In this document: positions 46,600 to 57,848 of the stretch, piece after piece
Position numbering within the stretch: position 1 is the first letter of the stretch
Layout of the letters: each line of letters opens with the position of its first letter
Assembly (NCBI RefSeq): GCF_001659605.2
Contig: NC_035162.2
Span: 30,198,153-30,262,152 of the forward strand
DNA from: Manihot esculenta
Taxonomy: Eukaryota > Streptophyta > Magnoliopsida > Malpighiales > Euphorbiaceae
Length of the DNA: 64,000 nucleotides
Direction: 5' to 3'
Translations under genes and position numbers: made by a program
The notes under the pieces: model-generated
Database searches by the model: none
What the model was told of the DNA's origin: nothing
Seen by the model: the letters and a program-made list of their open reading frames with translations, nothing else

Positions 46600-46998
46600 T
46601 GGCAATGATCTAATAAGTGGAAAAAGTAGTCCAGCCCAAGGAAAGACCCAAAAACCTTAGACGCCCGGTTCATCATCAAGACTTGCACTTCCTTCGACAG
46701 GGCGAGTCTTGGTATGAAGTTACCGTTGTTAAGCAAGAAGTCCAGCGTATCCCCATTACACCTATAATTGCAGGATCACCAACCTATTAGTTGGCGATAT
46801 CTCTTATCAAGCAGTCAGTCACATCATCACCGGAATATTGGAAAATGCTATATTTATCTCCACTTTCTTACAATATAAAAAGAGAGGAATTACAGAGACA
46901 ATGGTACGCTATTCTTTTACACCATTCAAGTTCTAAGTAATTTATTATATTCTTTCCATTCTTCAGGATATTAACTTGAGCGTCGGAGTGGCTGCATA
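46600..46998 (+). repeat. Tat-type 3' LTR, truncated
   Basis: It aligns with the reverse complement of 30534-30230 and 28069-28030. The end is TTAACTTGAGCGTCGGAGTGGCTGC, after which homology stops. The start near TGGCAATGATC (46600) is inferred from the alignment. A TATA-like TACAATATAAAAAGAG lies at about 46870-46885. It is in the same orientation as the pol remnant, so it is probably its 3' LTR. Confidence 0.6.
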
Positions 46999-47410
46999 AA
47001 ATTAAATTAGATGATGAGTAAATAACTTAAGAAAAATTTACTATTTAGAATATTAAAATCTTAAAAATAAGAAGCAAATATTTTGGGTTGAAAAATAATA
47101 AAGAACAAGATAGATTAAATATTATAATATAACTAAAAATACATGAACTAAATAGCATAAATATTAAAGTCTACTAAGAATATATTTGATAAATGGACTA
47201 AAAAGTTTGAATTTACAAAGTACAAAATATTTTAATCGGATAATTTTGAAATAAAGGCTAATTAATAAATTTTCTAAACTTATAAGGACCGAATCATAAT
47301 TTTTCTTGCTTTAAGGTAAAACTATCTAAATACTCCTAAATAATTTGAAGATTTTCAGGGGGGCCATAGGCCCCTTGGTCCCTCAGTGGCTCTGCCAGTG
47401 GACAAGACTT
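46999..47410. other. AT-rich segment with a possible hAT-type terminus
   Basis: There are no coding signs. At 47384-47400 the minus strand reads CACTGGCAGAGCCACTGAG, close to the CAGTGGCGGAGCC ends common in plant hAT-like elements, followed by a GGGGCC-rich subterminal stretch. I do not see a matching inverted end near 46999. Confidence 0.35.
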
Positions 47411-48994
47411 ACCTTGCGCTGTATAAAAGATCAACCTCTTTATAAATAGAATTCAAAATCTTAGCAGCTTGTATAGTGTACGTGGATATAGATGCCAATG
47501 TTGATTGGGTCAGCGTAACACGTCCCACGAGAGATAATTTTGCAGAGTCTTAGTTAGCCATCTTTTTTCTCAGTTTATTAAGCATAGACTGGAAACTTCT
47601 CTTAGTCACCCTTGTATGGAATTGAGGAATTCCAAGGTAGCGCCCAAGATCCTCCACATAAGTCACACCAAGCCGATAGCTTAGCCTTCTATTGACCCTA
47701 ATATCCATATTATTAGAGAAAAGCACTTTGATTTTATTCGTGTTCACTCTTTATCTAGAGATCTTATAGAAGGCCTCCAAAACCTTATTTAAAACCTCAC
47801 ATTGTGAATTCGTGGCTCCAGCAAATTGGATTAAGTCATCTATAAAAAAGAGCTGAGTCAGTGAAGGACCACGTCTGCTTAAAAAAGGAAGGAATCCATA
47901 AACGATTGGCCATCGCCTTAGTAATGCCATGTGCAGGCTGCTCTATACAAAGAATAAACATGTACAAAAATATAGGGTCTCCCTGCCAGAGACTTCTAGT
48001 AGGAGTGAATGGGGCAGTTACCTTTCCATTCTATAAATCCTACATCCTTGAAGATGTAACACAATTTAATATAACATTAATAAAATGAGAAGGGGAAATG
48101 ACTTCTTTCAAGGTGTCCCGAAAGAAATCCCATCTAACACGATCATAAGCTTTCTCAAGTTCTCCTTTCAACACCATAAAACTCTTATTATCTTTCTTAA
48201 ATCTCGTTGAATGCATAACTTCTTAGGCCATAATAATATTATGAGAAATATTCCTCCCAGGCACAAAAGTGGTTTGATTTTCCCTGATTATGCTAGTTAG
48301 AATGTCCTTTATCTGATTAGCTAAAATTTTTATAAACACATTATAGACCACATTACATAAAGCTATTGGCTTAAAATCAACAACATGTATCGGATTAGGA
48401 ACTTTCAGGATTAGAGAGATCAAAATACTACCCAGAGTATTAGTTATAAAGCCTCCATTTAAAATTCTAGTCACCTCTTCAACCATACTCATTCCTATCA
48501 AATGCCATTGAGATTGAAAAAAACCTGCATGGAACCCATTTGAGCCTAGAGCCTTCCACGGTTTCATCTCAAACAGAGCTTCTCAAACCTCACATGGACT
48601 CACATAATGTGTTAAAGATTATAATGTTGCACTGGAGATTATTGGGAACTTACCTTTCACGTGGTACACTGCCATGGAATGCGATTCCAACGTGTAAAGT
48701 TTCTGGAAGAAATCACAAGCGAGCATGTTTAACTTTTCTTGGTTTGCCTCTCATTCACCCTCATCATTTTTTAGCAACTCAATACAGTTCTTTTTCCTGC
48801 TATGGACAATCTTAGTATGGAAAAAGGTAGTATTTCAGTCTCCCACTTGAATCCTATTTGCTTTGGATTTCTCGCAACAAATGAGCTCTTCCTGACGACA
48901 ATTAAGTCTAACTCATCCTTTACTTGGTTTTCCAAATTCACAAAATGATGAGAGTAATTATGCTCTAGTTTTTTTTTGCACCCCTCAATGCGAC
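47411..48994 (-). pseudogene. L1-type LINE reverse transcriptase (ORF2 fragment)
   Basis: Minus-strand frames give the linker before RT (about 49000-48750), then the RT start MKPWKALGSNGFHAGFFQ with LISLILKVPNPIHVVDFKPIALCNVVYNVFIKILANQIKD and ENQTTFVPGRNISHNI (48567-48223). Further down come KAYDRVRWDFF-like codons and LSYRLGVTYVEDLGRYLGIPQFHTRVTKRSF (47747-47550), all typical of plant L1 elements. Stops and frameshifts are frequent. The 3' end with its poly(A) is missing. The element continues upstream at 53748 after the inserted Athila P. Confidence 0.85.
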
Positions 48995-50531
48995 TGATCA
49001 GTCCAAATTTAGACCATTTTATCATGCTGTTATTGATGTTAATTTACAATTTTTCTGCCTAATTTTGTGCTTTTGATCTTATTTTATAGAAAATGGTGTA
49101 AAGAGATAATTTGGAGAAAATGCCCTTAAAACTGTCTAAAATGGAACAAAGGAGAGCAAGCATGCCAAGTTGCAACTGAAAAGGAGATAAACAAGGAAAC
49201 TAATTGGAAATTCAAATTTCAAATCTCCAAGAGCATTCAAATTCAAGATTCAGCTTATTAAGGAAAGTGCTAAATAAGGAAAGTGGCAAATAAGGAAAGT
49301 GCAGTCAGCAGAGCAGTTTGAAATTCAAATCTTCAAGATCCTCATTGAAGAAGCCAAATCTCTAGAAAATGCACATTCAAATTTGAAATTCAAATTCAAC
49401 TTGTCAAGGAAGCCAAAGAAGACATACTTGCCCCCCAAGTCTTGCACATTCAAAATTCAAAATTCAAAAGAGAGGCTCCACCTCATCAATGTGCACATGG
49501 GCGGCATGGGCAGCAAGGAGATCAATTTGGGTAGCAAGGAAGACCTAGGGCAGTACCTAAATCCTATATAAAGCCCCCTTAAGGCTGCCGTACTCCTCTA
49601 CTCATTCTCTCCATTCGGCCGGCGCAAAGGCTTTTATCATCTCCATTCGGTTCCATCTTCTCTTCTCCTCTTTTTTTTATTTTCTTATTTTGTTTTAGCC
49701 ATGAGTGGCTGAAACCTTTAATTCTAGTTGAAAATTGATTGAAACCTTAGTTGTTTTATGGATTGGGAGATCTGAACATACATTGTTTAACTTTTGTTTA
49801 TTCAATATTTATGCAATTTCATGCTTGATTCCATTATTGTTTTGTTATTTTGATCAATGTAGCCAATTGATTCTTGATTGCAAGGTAATATATTGTTAGT
49901 TTGAATAGTTTTAAGTCCGTAACTGCTTGGATTGTTCAAACACAAGAACACTTGGTGTAAAAACTAAGGAAATTGCATGATCTAGTGATATCACCATGCG
50001 TTTGGGTAGCTAGAATTAGGTCTCTCTATTTCTTAATACAATTGACAATTGTTTAGATGCCAAAGGCCCAAGGACGTTCCTTGGTAACTTAATGATTAGG
50101 GATTGGTTAGAGGACATTCCCTAATTAATTTATGCTTAAGGAGAGATATGGTGGTGAGAAGCGTCTTCCATCTCCATAACTAATTTATTGAATCAAACAA
50201 AGGAACCTAAGTTTCAATGATCAATCCCAACAACTGAAGTGGATCCAATTCTTCAACTAGATCTTTCTCATATTTGATTTACTTTACTTTTATTATTCGC
50301 TTTATTTTATTGCTTTCATCATTAGTATAATTGAATCAATCTCAAAACCCCCCTTTTACTTTACTTGCAGTCTATTTTTATTTTGTTTTCAGTTTATTTT
50401 CTTGGTCTTGATAAGAAAGATAGATAAGTATCAATTCCCTGTGGATTCGATCCTTTTACCACTATCTGCAGTTGTAAAATTGTTGATAACTGAAAATGTT
50501 ATTTTTGACCGACTTCGACCACCGACAGTCA
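48995..50531 (+). repeat. Athila P 5' LTR
   Basis: It runs TGATCAGTCCAAATTTAG to CCGACAGTCA. It has a TATA-like CCTATATAAAG (about 49562-49572) and a poly-T run (49671-49690). It shares the GAACGTCC and GGTGGTGAGAAGCGTC blocks with the other Athila LTRs. Confidence 0.88.
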
Positions 50532-50536
50532 AAAAT

Positions 50537-50554
50537 TGGCGCCATTGCCGGGGA
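50537..50554 (+). other. Primer-binding site, tRNA-Asp (Athila P)
   Basis: TGGCGCCATTGCCGGGGA differs from the perfect tRNA-Asp complement at one base (A for G at the eighth position). It lies 5 bases after the LTR. Confidence 0.88.
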
Positions 50555-50699
50555 ATTGATTTAACTAATTTATTTTTCTTTCATGACCATATCTAGACTC
50601 AAGGCACCACCGAACCTCCACAAGAGGAGCATGCCATCGTAGAATTGATTCATGGATGAGGTAAGACATTTATTCTCACTGCTCAAATTTCTGAACTAA

Positions 50700-51793
50700 C
50701 CTCTGCTGTAAAAAGTTATGTCATAGGTCAAGCTCAACAACTTCAGCAATCTCGGCTATGTGGGATTTGCGCACATATAGGACACCCAACTGATCAATGT
50801 CCTATACTTTATGAGGATGACCAGTAAGTACATGCATTTGGAGGATTCAATAGCCAGCCTAGACATGATCCATACTATAACACATACAATCCAGACTGGG
50901 GAGACCATCCGAACTTCAGCTATGCTAGGGACAATAACTACCAAAATTATCAAGGATATCAAACCCAACCTGCACCTCCAAGTTCCAACCAGCACCTTGA
51001 GAAGATGATAGAGACATTAGCAAATTCTATGTTAAGCATTCAACAGCAGATGGGACGAATGGCCACCTTATTAAGTGCACTCATGTTAAGAAGTGAGGAA
51101 GAACTTCAAAGTGTAAAGGCTGATGATGGAAGTTCACAAGTACAAGAACAAGCTGTTGAAGAAAGACAGCCAGAAAACTGTTTGTCCAAACAAACTGGTC
51201 AAACAGAACCTGTTGATGGTTAAGATATCATTGATTGTTTGAGCCAATAAGATTTTTATATAAATCAAGATGATATGCTAAACAATGATTTTTGCAGGGA
51301 GGCTAGCCTAATAGATGAAGGAAGCCAAAAAGAGCCAGAACTGAAAGCAAAAGTCTACTGCATTCAGCAGATGGACCAAATGCAGACTGACCATGCACAA
51401 AAGGAGAAGGCCAAATCCAATTCAGCCAGACAGCCAATGCAAATAGCCCATGCACATAAGGAACAAATGGAATTCCAAGCGCCCAAACCAAAAGAGCATG
51501 CGGAACACCGCCTGCCCAAACCTCTGGATAAGGTAGAATTTGTTTTGCCCGAATTCAGTACCAAATTGCAGTCACTTATGGAGAAACATGAATTGGAGTT
51601 CGAAGTACTGCCCAATTATCTCAAAAATGCAAACATAAGGGCTAGAGGCACACCTCACCTGAAAGAGGAGAAGCTAATCATGTTACTTCATGAGTACATG
51701 AAAGAAATAGGATGGCTAATGACCAAAACGAAAGGCGTGCTACACTTTTTACTTAATACAGTTGAGACCCTTTTCCCTCCCCCAATTACTTGA
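50700..51793 (+). pseudogene. Athila P gag remnant and linker
   Basis: Gag codons resume at the zinc-knuckle region (CGICAHIGHPTDQCP, about 50758-50805), then GYQTQPAPPSSNQHLEKM (about 50955-51008) and QSVKADDGSSQVQEQ. Around 51223 the frame stops and jumps to IIDCLSQ...MLNNDFCREAS, which in element D follows the protease, so protease is deleted. The open stretch 51275-51793 is a charged Gln/Glu/Lys-rich linker that normally lies between protease and RT. It ends in FPPPIT just before the 3' non-coding region, so RT onward is deleted too. Confidence 0.75.
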
Positions 51794-52821
51794 GCATTGA
51801 TCAAGTGGAGAAGGTCCAGCCCGTGACCTTAAACCAGTGCGCACCACACAAACCACACCAGGGGAGTATTCAGTTTCCTTTGAACTTTAATTTTTCCAAT
51901 ACATTGAGGATAATGCATGAATTAGGTGTGAGAGTGCATATATCTCTGAACTTTTATTTTTAGTCCATTTTTGCTTTAATTTTCAGTTTTATTTTTTTTC
52001 ATTTTTTTCATTTCTGTTATTTTTTTCTTTCAATAACACACACATTTAGCCATAGATTTTTTGTTTTTACCTTGGTTTGCTTTACTCAAACTCATAAGCT
52101 ATGTTGGATGAGCTTTCTTTCCATGACCCCATTGATGTGATGACTCTTTAAAGCTATGTTGAATCAATTGCAGTAAGTTGTATTCATTTTTAGGAATTTC
52201 CTTTTGAATTGAATCTTTGAGCTTGCCATGGTGAAAAATATATTGAAGACACTCATTAGAGAGAATAAATTGAAAGTTGTGTGAATGAACTTAACATGAC
52301 TTACTTTAGCAATTGGTGTTGATTTGCCCAAATCATTGAGATAAGAAATTCGGCAAAGGCTTAGACTTCAAAAGCACAAATTAAATTGTTCCAATGATCA
52401 AAAGACTATGAACAGAGCTAGTAGCCGCTTGGACAGGTAACCAACTGAGTAACTGGGGGTGGGTATCACCAATATATACTTTCACGTCAAAAGGTTGGTG
52501 ACTTTTTCAAGCAAGATTAAAGTGCAAAAGGCTGAATAAAGTGCTTCAAGGTAAGAGCAAGTCACTCTGAAAGCTAGAAAAGTCTTAACTGAATAAGAAT
52601 ATGTGTATGTATAATCTCTCTCTTGAGGAAAACAAATACTAGCCATGGGAGACAAGGAAAGAAGGTGAGTAACCTTGGTGCATACATTCTTCACTGCAAT
52701 GCTTCAAAGTAGGGATCTAGAGAAAGAGCTTAAGTGGAAACAAAGGATCAAGTAGCAAAGAGAGCTTGTTTGACTAAGTTTTTTTGCTTGAGGACAAGCA
52801 AAAGGCTAGGTATGGGGTATT
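51794..52821 (+). mobile_element. Athila P 3' non-coding internal region
   Basis: This is homologous to 8097-9060 (inverse). It ends with TTTGCTTGAGGACAAGC and a G-rich TAGGTATGGGGTATT before the 3' LTR, the likely plus-strand priming region. No coding region is seen. Confidence 0.7.
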
Positions 52822-53747
52822 TGATCAGTCCAAATTTAGACCATTTTATCATGATGTTATTGATGTTAATTTACATTTTTTCTGCCTAATTTTGTGGTTT
52901 TGATATTATTTTGCAGAAAATAGTGTAAAGAGGTAATTTGGAGAAAATGCCCTTAAAACTGCCAAAATGGAACAAAGGAAAGCAAGCATGCCAAGTTACA
53001 ACTAAAGAGGAGTTAAACAAGGAAAGTAATATGAAATTCAAATTTCAAATCTCCAAAAGCATTCAAATTCAAGATTCAACTTATTAAGGAAAGTGCTAAA
53101 TAAGGAAAGTGGCAAATAAGGAAAGTGCAGTCAGCAGAGCAGTTTGAAATTCAAATCTTCAAGATCCTCATTGAAGAAGCCAAATCTCTAGAAGATGCAC
53201 ATTCAAATTTGAAATTCAAATTCAGCTTGTCAAGGAAGCTAAAGAAGACATACTTGCCCCCCAAGTCTTGCACATTCAAATTTCAAAATTCAAAAGAGAG
53301 GCTCCACCTCATCAATGTGCACATGGGCGGCATGGACAGCATCTTAGGCAGCAAGGAAGACCTATGGCAGCACCTAAATCCTATATAAAGTCCCCCTTAA
53401 GGCTGCCGCACTCTTCTACTCATTCTCTCCATTCGACTGGCGCAAAGGCTCTCATCCTCTCCATTCGGTTCCATCTTCTCTTCTCCTCTTTTCTTTATTT
53501 TCTTGTTTTGTTTCAGCCATGAGTGGCTAAAACCTTTAATTCTAGTTGAAGATTGGTTGAAACTTTAGTTGTTTTATGGATTGGGAGATCTGAACATACA
53601 TTGTTTAACTTTTGTTTATTCAATATTTATGCAATTTCATGCTTGATTCCATTATTGCTTTGTTATTTTGATCAATGTGGCCAATTGATTCTTGATTGCA
53701 AGGTAATATATTGTTAGTTTGAATAGTTTTAAGTCCGTAATTGCTTG
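52822..53747 (+). repeat. Athila P 3' LTR, truncated
   Basis: It matches 48995-49937 closely and stops at TTGCTTG (53741-53747), where LINE sequence begins. About 590 bp of LTR are missing. Confidence 0.85.
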
Positions 53748-54120
53748 ATAAACTGAAAATTATTAGAAATAATATTAGTAGTCCAATCTGAGCTCCAGAG
53801 TATCCAAATACCACTTGTATTACCACACACTTCAATTCTAAATGAACATGCAAAACCAAGCATGCGAATAATACTTTCGGCTTCCCACTTACATGAGTTT
53901 CCATAATAACTACAAGGTTTGGCTTATAATTATTCAACAACAACTTAATACTTCTCACTTTGTCGGCTTCTTGGCAGTTCCATACTAGTATAGACATAAG
54001 CATATAAAAGAAGAGGGGCAAAAGGCCAAAGCCAAAGGAACATGCCTCAATCCCTAAGGTAAGGATCACATTATGCCTTTTCCTTATAGGCAATGTTTGT
54101 GCCTTCACCATCCTGGTCTG
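53748..54120 (-). pseudogene. LINE endonuclease (ORF2 start) fragment
   Basis: From 54003 on the minus strand it reads MLMSILVWNCQEADKVRSIKLLLNNYKPNLVVIMETHVSG in two parts. This is the N-terminus of the AP-type endonuclease of plant L1 elements, with the WNCQ and ET motifs. It ends at the Athila P junction, so the rest of the endonuclease is lost. It belongs to the RT fragment at 47411-48994. Confidence 0.8.
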
Positions 54121-54484
54121 CTTCTATTGACCACTACCAAATCATTTGTCCTATCTACCTCCAAGGGGTGGAACTTTTATAAGATCCAACCATTCTAGTC
54201 TTCGTCCATGTTAAATTTAGATCAAACTTAACTCAATCCAAAAGTTAGCTCACAGGGGAGGAGTGCCTAACACCCTTATAAGGGGCACATTACCCCTATC
54301 CCTAACTGATATAGGATTCAACACACTCCTTACGCCCAAAATTATATTGGAGCGTGACATATTTATGAGAGGCCTAATATCGAATGGGGAGGTTTTGATA
54401 CCATGTTACCTTGTTAAAACGAGTTGATTTATCTCACAATCTGGTAGATCTGAGGTCCATTGCTACCTCCAAAGCGTTGAGCCA
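54121..54484. repeat. Unclassified interspersed repeat within the LINE
   Basis: It interrupts the LINE between ORF1 and the endonuclease. On the minus strand ATGGTATCAAAACC (about 54390-54403) resembles an initiator tRNA-Met primer site. The segment therefore could be part of a short non-autonomous LTR element, but no paired LTR is seen. No coding potential. Confidence 0.35.
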
Positions 54485-55064
54485 ACTCTTCTCATAGTTC
54501 ATGAGAAGTTGTGGTATATATAATAGCCATGTCCATCGTGTCATTCAAAACATCGAAGGATGCATGCCAAGGTTGAACAAGAAGGTAACTGCCATTAATA
54601 ACCCAAGGAAACTCAAGTACCGCTGCTCAAATCTTGCATCAGAAATAAATTTATTAGAAAGAATTCGCTACCCAAATCAATAATTTTCGGGGGTTCTTTT
54701 TGCCGTAAAAGTTAAAGCCTGGAAATCAGCGTATTGTAACCAATCCCTTTCCCTAAAAGTTTCACAATAGCTGATTTACTCCATCGTTTTGCCAACTTAT
54801 GTTCCAGTTGATCAGCAAATTCAATCCTCGGGATGGGACCATCTCGTATAATCACAACTTTGCTATCATCGAAGTCTATATTCGATTCTGTTGATAGATC
54901 CTTTTCCACCTCCATGGCAGTGGGCACCTTGTCTTGAAAGGACACCCCCCATGCACCAAACTTGAACTACTATACCTATGCTTAACCTTTTTCGTAGCCC
55001 TGTCGTCTCCAGCCTCATCAGCCGTGGGACCACCCCCTTCAGAACTGTGATCGAGAGCCCTCAT
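54485..55064 (-). pseudogene. LINE ORF1 (DUF4283-type) fragment
   Basis: Minus-strand frames read MRALDHSSEGGGPTADEAGDD (55064) and MSFQDKVPTAMEVEKDLS (54945), then IEFADQLEHKLAKRWSKSAIVKLLGKGIGYNTLISRL. After a few stops comes PWVINGSYLLVQPWHASF (about 54590). This is the DUF4283 nucleic-acid-binding region at the N-terminus of plant L1 ORF1. Frameshifts (near 54955 and 54700) make it a pseudogene. It marks the 5' side of the LINE. Confidence 0.78.
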
Positions 55065-56468
55065 CGAGATAAAAGTTGATTGACGATATTAGGAACATTT
55101 ATTTTTCAGCAATATAATCGAAACTAGTCAGTAAACATTGTAGAGTTTTAATGGTGAAAAAAATCTAACGGTTACAAAATAAAGTAGTTTCATTTTATGT
55201 AATTGCAATTATAGAAGACATTAGCTTCAAATTCTAAATAGTTTAAATCCACTTTAGATTTAAAAATATTCATTTATAGTTAAATAAAAGCAAGGCCCAG
55301 TAGACTTTTTGGAAGTCTATTTAATCATATGGGGTGTTTATAGAATAATGGAAAACTTATTGTTTAGTACCTATATTATAAAAAAAAAAATTATTAATTA
55401 CCTATTAGTTATGAAAAATATATTATATCTCTAATATTTTAAAAAAATTACTAATTAGTATCTCTATTAATTTTAACTGTTAAGTATTACAAAAAAAATT
55501 TAAAATATCCTAAATAAGGAGAGATTAATTAGTATACTTTTTTATAAAATTGAGTAACCAACTAATAAACTTTTTTAAACTATAGAGACTAAATAGTAAA
55601 ATATTTAATGGTAAAAACTACCGGAAAGATTAATTAGTAAATTTTTTAAAATATCAAAAACATTTTAATATATTTTCAAAACTAAAAAATCAAGTGAATT
55701 TTTTCATATCATAGGAACTAAATAGTAAATTTTTATAAAATAATTTTATTTATATTTAATGGTAGCCGTATTTGATTTAAATCAAAATAATCAACCAAAT
55801 CAGTTTATAAATTCAATTCAATTTTTATTATTTTCAGTGTGTTTTAGTTTTAATTTTTAAAAATTCAATTATTTCGGTTTGGTCAATTTTGATCGGAAAA
55901 AATTTGATAAAACTAAACTAATCCAATTAGTTATTAATACTATGTCCTTTTGATAAAATAGGGAAATCAAATCCTGACCAAAATTAAAATATTTCAATTG
56001 AATCAAATCCTAACCAACAAAACTGAATTTGAATCAGACCAATTCAATTTAGATCGATTTCTCTTCTAATTTGGTTTTGTTTGATTTTTACAAATACTTA
56101 AAATACGGTTTTCATTTTAGTTAGTTCAGTTTATTTAGCGAATGGAAATTCTTATTTATACTTGAAAATTAGTGGTTTAATTCATAAGAAAAAAAGATCT
56201 TAGGGCATGAGAGAAAGGAAAGGAGAGATAAATATCTATCAAATCATTTGTAAATTCTCTTTTCCTTTTAGGTGGTTTTCACTTTTTATTTTAGTGTCAA
56301 ACTTATAAATAGCCGCTTCAAACACCTAATTGGCGGAAACTCTTTTCCAAGTTGAATGTAATGTAGATACTTTTAAAGCGAAGGTTAGTTTTCACTTAAG
56401 AGCATTTTTCAATTTGATTGCTTAACTTTAATTTTGTTTCTTAAACTCTTTTAACATTATTTTGAATA
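55065..56468. other. AT-rich intergenic region
   Basis: It contains no ORF with a recognisable domain. Pieces such as GACTAAATAGTAAA (55590-55603) and AACTAAATAGTAAATTTT (55710-55727) resemble the ends of the Mutator-like element to the right and suggest fossils of the same family. A stretch at 55760-56110 is rich in AATTCAATTTT and GGTTTGGT words. Confidence 0.5.
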
Positions 56469-57483
56469 GGGAGATTTACTATTTAATCCCTGAGTATTGA
56501 AAGTCACTCTCAGCATTTTCTAGAAAACTATTAAAACGTCCATATTTTTTTATCTTCGTCAACAAAATAGTTGTTTTGTTTCTTTTTCTGTTAAAAACAG
56601 ATGAAAAATAAGAGAAAATTTTTTAAAATCCAATTTTGCTCTCAAATAAGCCAATTTCTTTAGTCTCTGGGTATTGCCATTATTAACAAGTCAGTTCCTA
56701 CATTTTTCAGAAATCTATTAATACATCCTTATCTTTTCTCAAATCTATTAAAACGTCCTTATCTTTTCTCTTTATCAACGAAATAGTCCATCTTCCTCCT
56801 CCTTCTCCTCCTCCTTAAAGAAGAAGAAGAAGAAGAGGATGATTTGGTCTTTTGTTGCGAAGAAGAAGAAGCGAAGAAGAAGGGGGTGATTTGGTCTTTT
56901 ATTATATTTTTAAAGAACATAAATAGACAGAAGTACTATTTCATTAATAGAGAAAAAAGATAAGGACGTTTTAATAAGTTTCTCAAAATTAAGAGACTAA
57001 CTTGTTAATATTGACAATATTCAAGGACTAAATAGTAAATTTTCTCCTTAAAGAAGAAGAAGAAGAGGGTGATTTGGTCTTTTGTTGCGAAGAAGAAGGG
57101 GGTGATTTGGTCTTTTATTATATTTTTAAAGAACAGAAATAGACGGAAGTACTATTTCATTGATGGAGAAAAAAGATAAGGACGTTTTAATAAGTTTCTC
57201 AAAATTAAGAGACTAACTTGTTAATATTGACAATATTCAAGGACTAAATAGTAAATTTTCTCCTTAAAGAAGAAGAAGAAGAAGAAGAGGGTGATTTGGT
57301 CTTTTGTGGCAAAGAAGAAGGAGGTGATTTGGTTTTTTATTATATTTTTAAAATACAGAAATACACGGAAGTACTATTTCATTGATGAAGAAAAAATATA
57401 AAGACGTTTTAATAAATTTCTCAAAATTAAGAGACTAACTTGTTAATATTAACAATACTCAATGACTAAATAGTATATTTCCC
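56469..57483. mobile_element. Non-autonomous Mutator-like element with internal tandem array
   Basis: The left end GGGAGATTTACTATTTAATCC and the reverse complement of the right end, GGGAAATATACTATTTAGTC, are inverted repeats. The similarity continues through TTGAGTATTG and TATTAAAACGTCC for about 90 bp. The flanks TTTTGAATA (56460-56468) and TTTTAAATA (57484-57492) match at 8 of 9 bases, the target duplication length of Mutator-like elements. Inside are three tandem units of about 220 bp (about 56813-57044, 57045-57262 and 57263-57480). Each starts with an AAG run and GGTGATTTGGTCTTTT and ends with a copy of the right terminus. No transposase. Confidence 0.65.
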
Positions 57484-57848
57484 TTTTAAATATTATTAAA
57501 CACATTCTTACCTACCATAGCAAGTTTCTAGATTAATAAAAATAAAATGTTATTTACATCTTATTATATCTATTATAAATTTATCTTTAGAAAAATTACT
57601 ATGGGTATTTGAATTTTAGTGAAATTAATTAGTTAGTCCTTACAATTATTATAACCAATTAAATTATTCCTCATTATTTTAAAGTACAATTATTTAGTCC
57701 TGTTAATAATGGTTAGATTCTATTAGTCTTGAGTGAAAAGTTATAAATGCCCTTCTTAATTGAGAAATTTAACTAGGTTATGCAGCAAGAAAACAAAGCA
57801 GTGTTGTGATTAGCTAGACTTGCAAGAAAGAGAATATGAGGTGGTGGA
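57484..57848. other. AT-rich spacer
   Basis: No gene is seen. TTAGTTAGTCCTTACAATTATT (about 57630-57650) and ATTATTTAGTCCTGTTAATAATGG (about 57690-57713) resemble ends of small inverted-repeat elements, but I cannot pair them. Confidence 0.4.

Larger units (their letters stand above)
48995..53747 (+). mobile_element. Athila-type element P, internally deleted
   Basis: It has a 5' LTR (48995-50531), a primer site (50537-50554) and an internal region of only about 2.3 kb. A 3' LTR starting at 52822 breaks off at 53747. The internal part keeps gag C-terminal and linker pieces but lacks the gag N-terminus, protease, RT, RNase H and integrase. It inserted into the LINE. A later deletion removed the 3' LTR end together with LINE sequence, so no right target duplication remains. 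Confidence 0.85.

Noticed and set aside
46999..47400. Complete hAT element
   Set aside because: Only one end resembles a hAT terminus; no matching inverted end or 8-bp target duplication was found.
53620..54111. 163-codon minus-strand ORF as one protein
   Set aside because: It fuses LINE endonuclease codons to antisense Athila LTR sequence across the deletion join; only 54003-53748 is meaningful.
56815..56882. Simple (AAG)n microsatellite as an independent feature
   Set aside because: The AAG runs recur at the start of each of the three tandem units and belong to the Mutator-like element.
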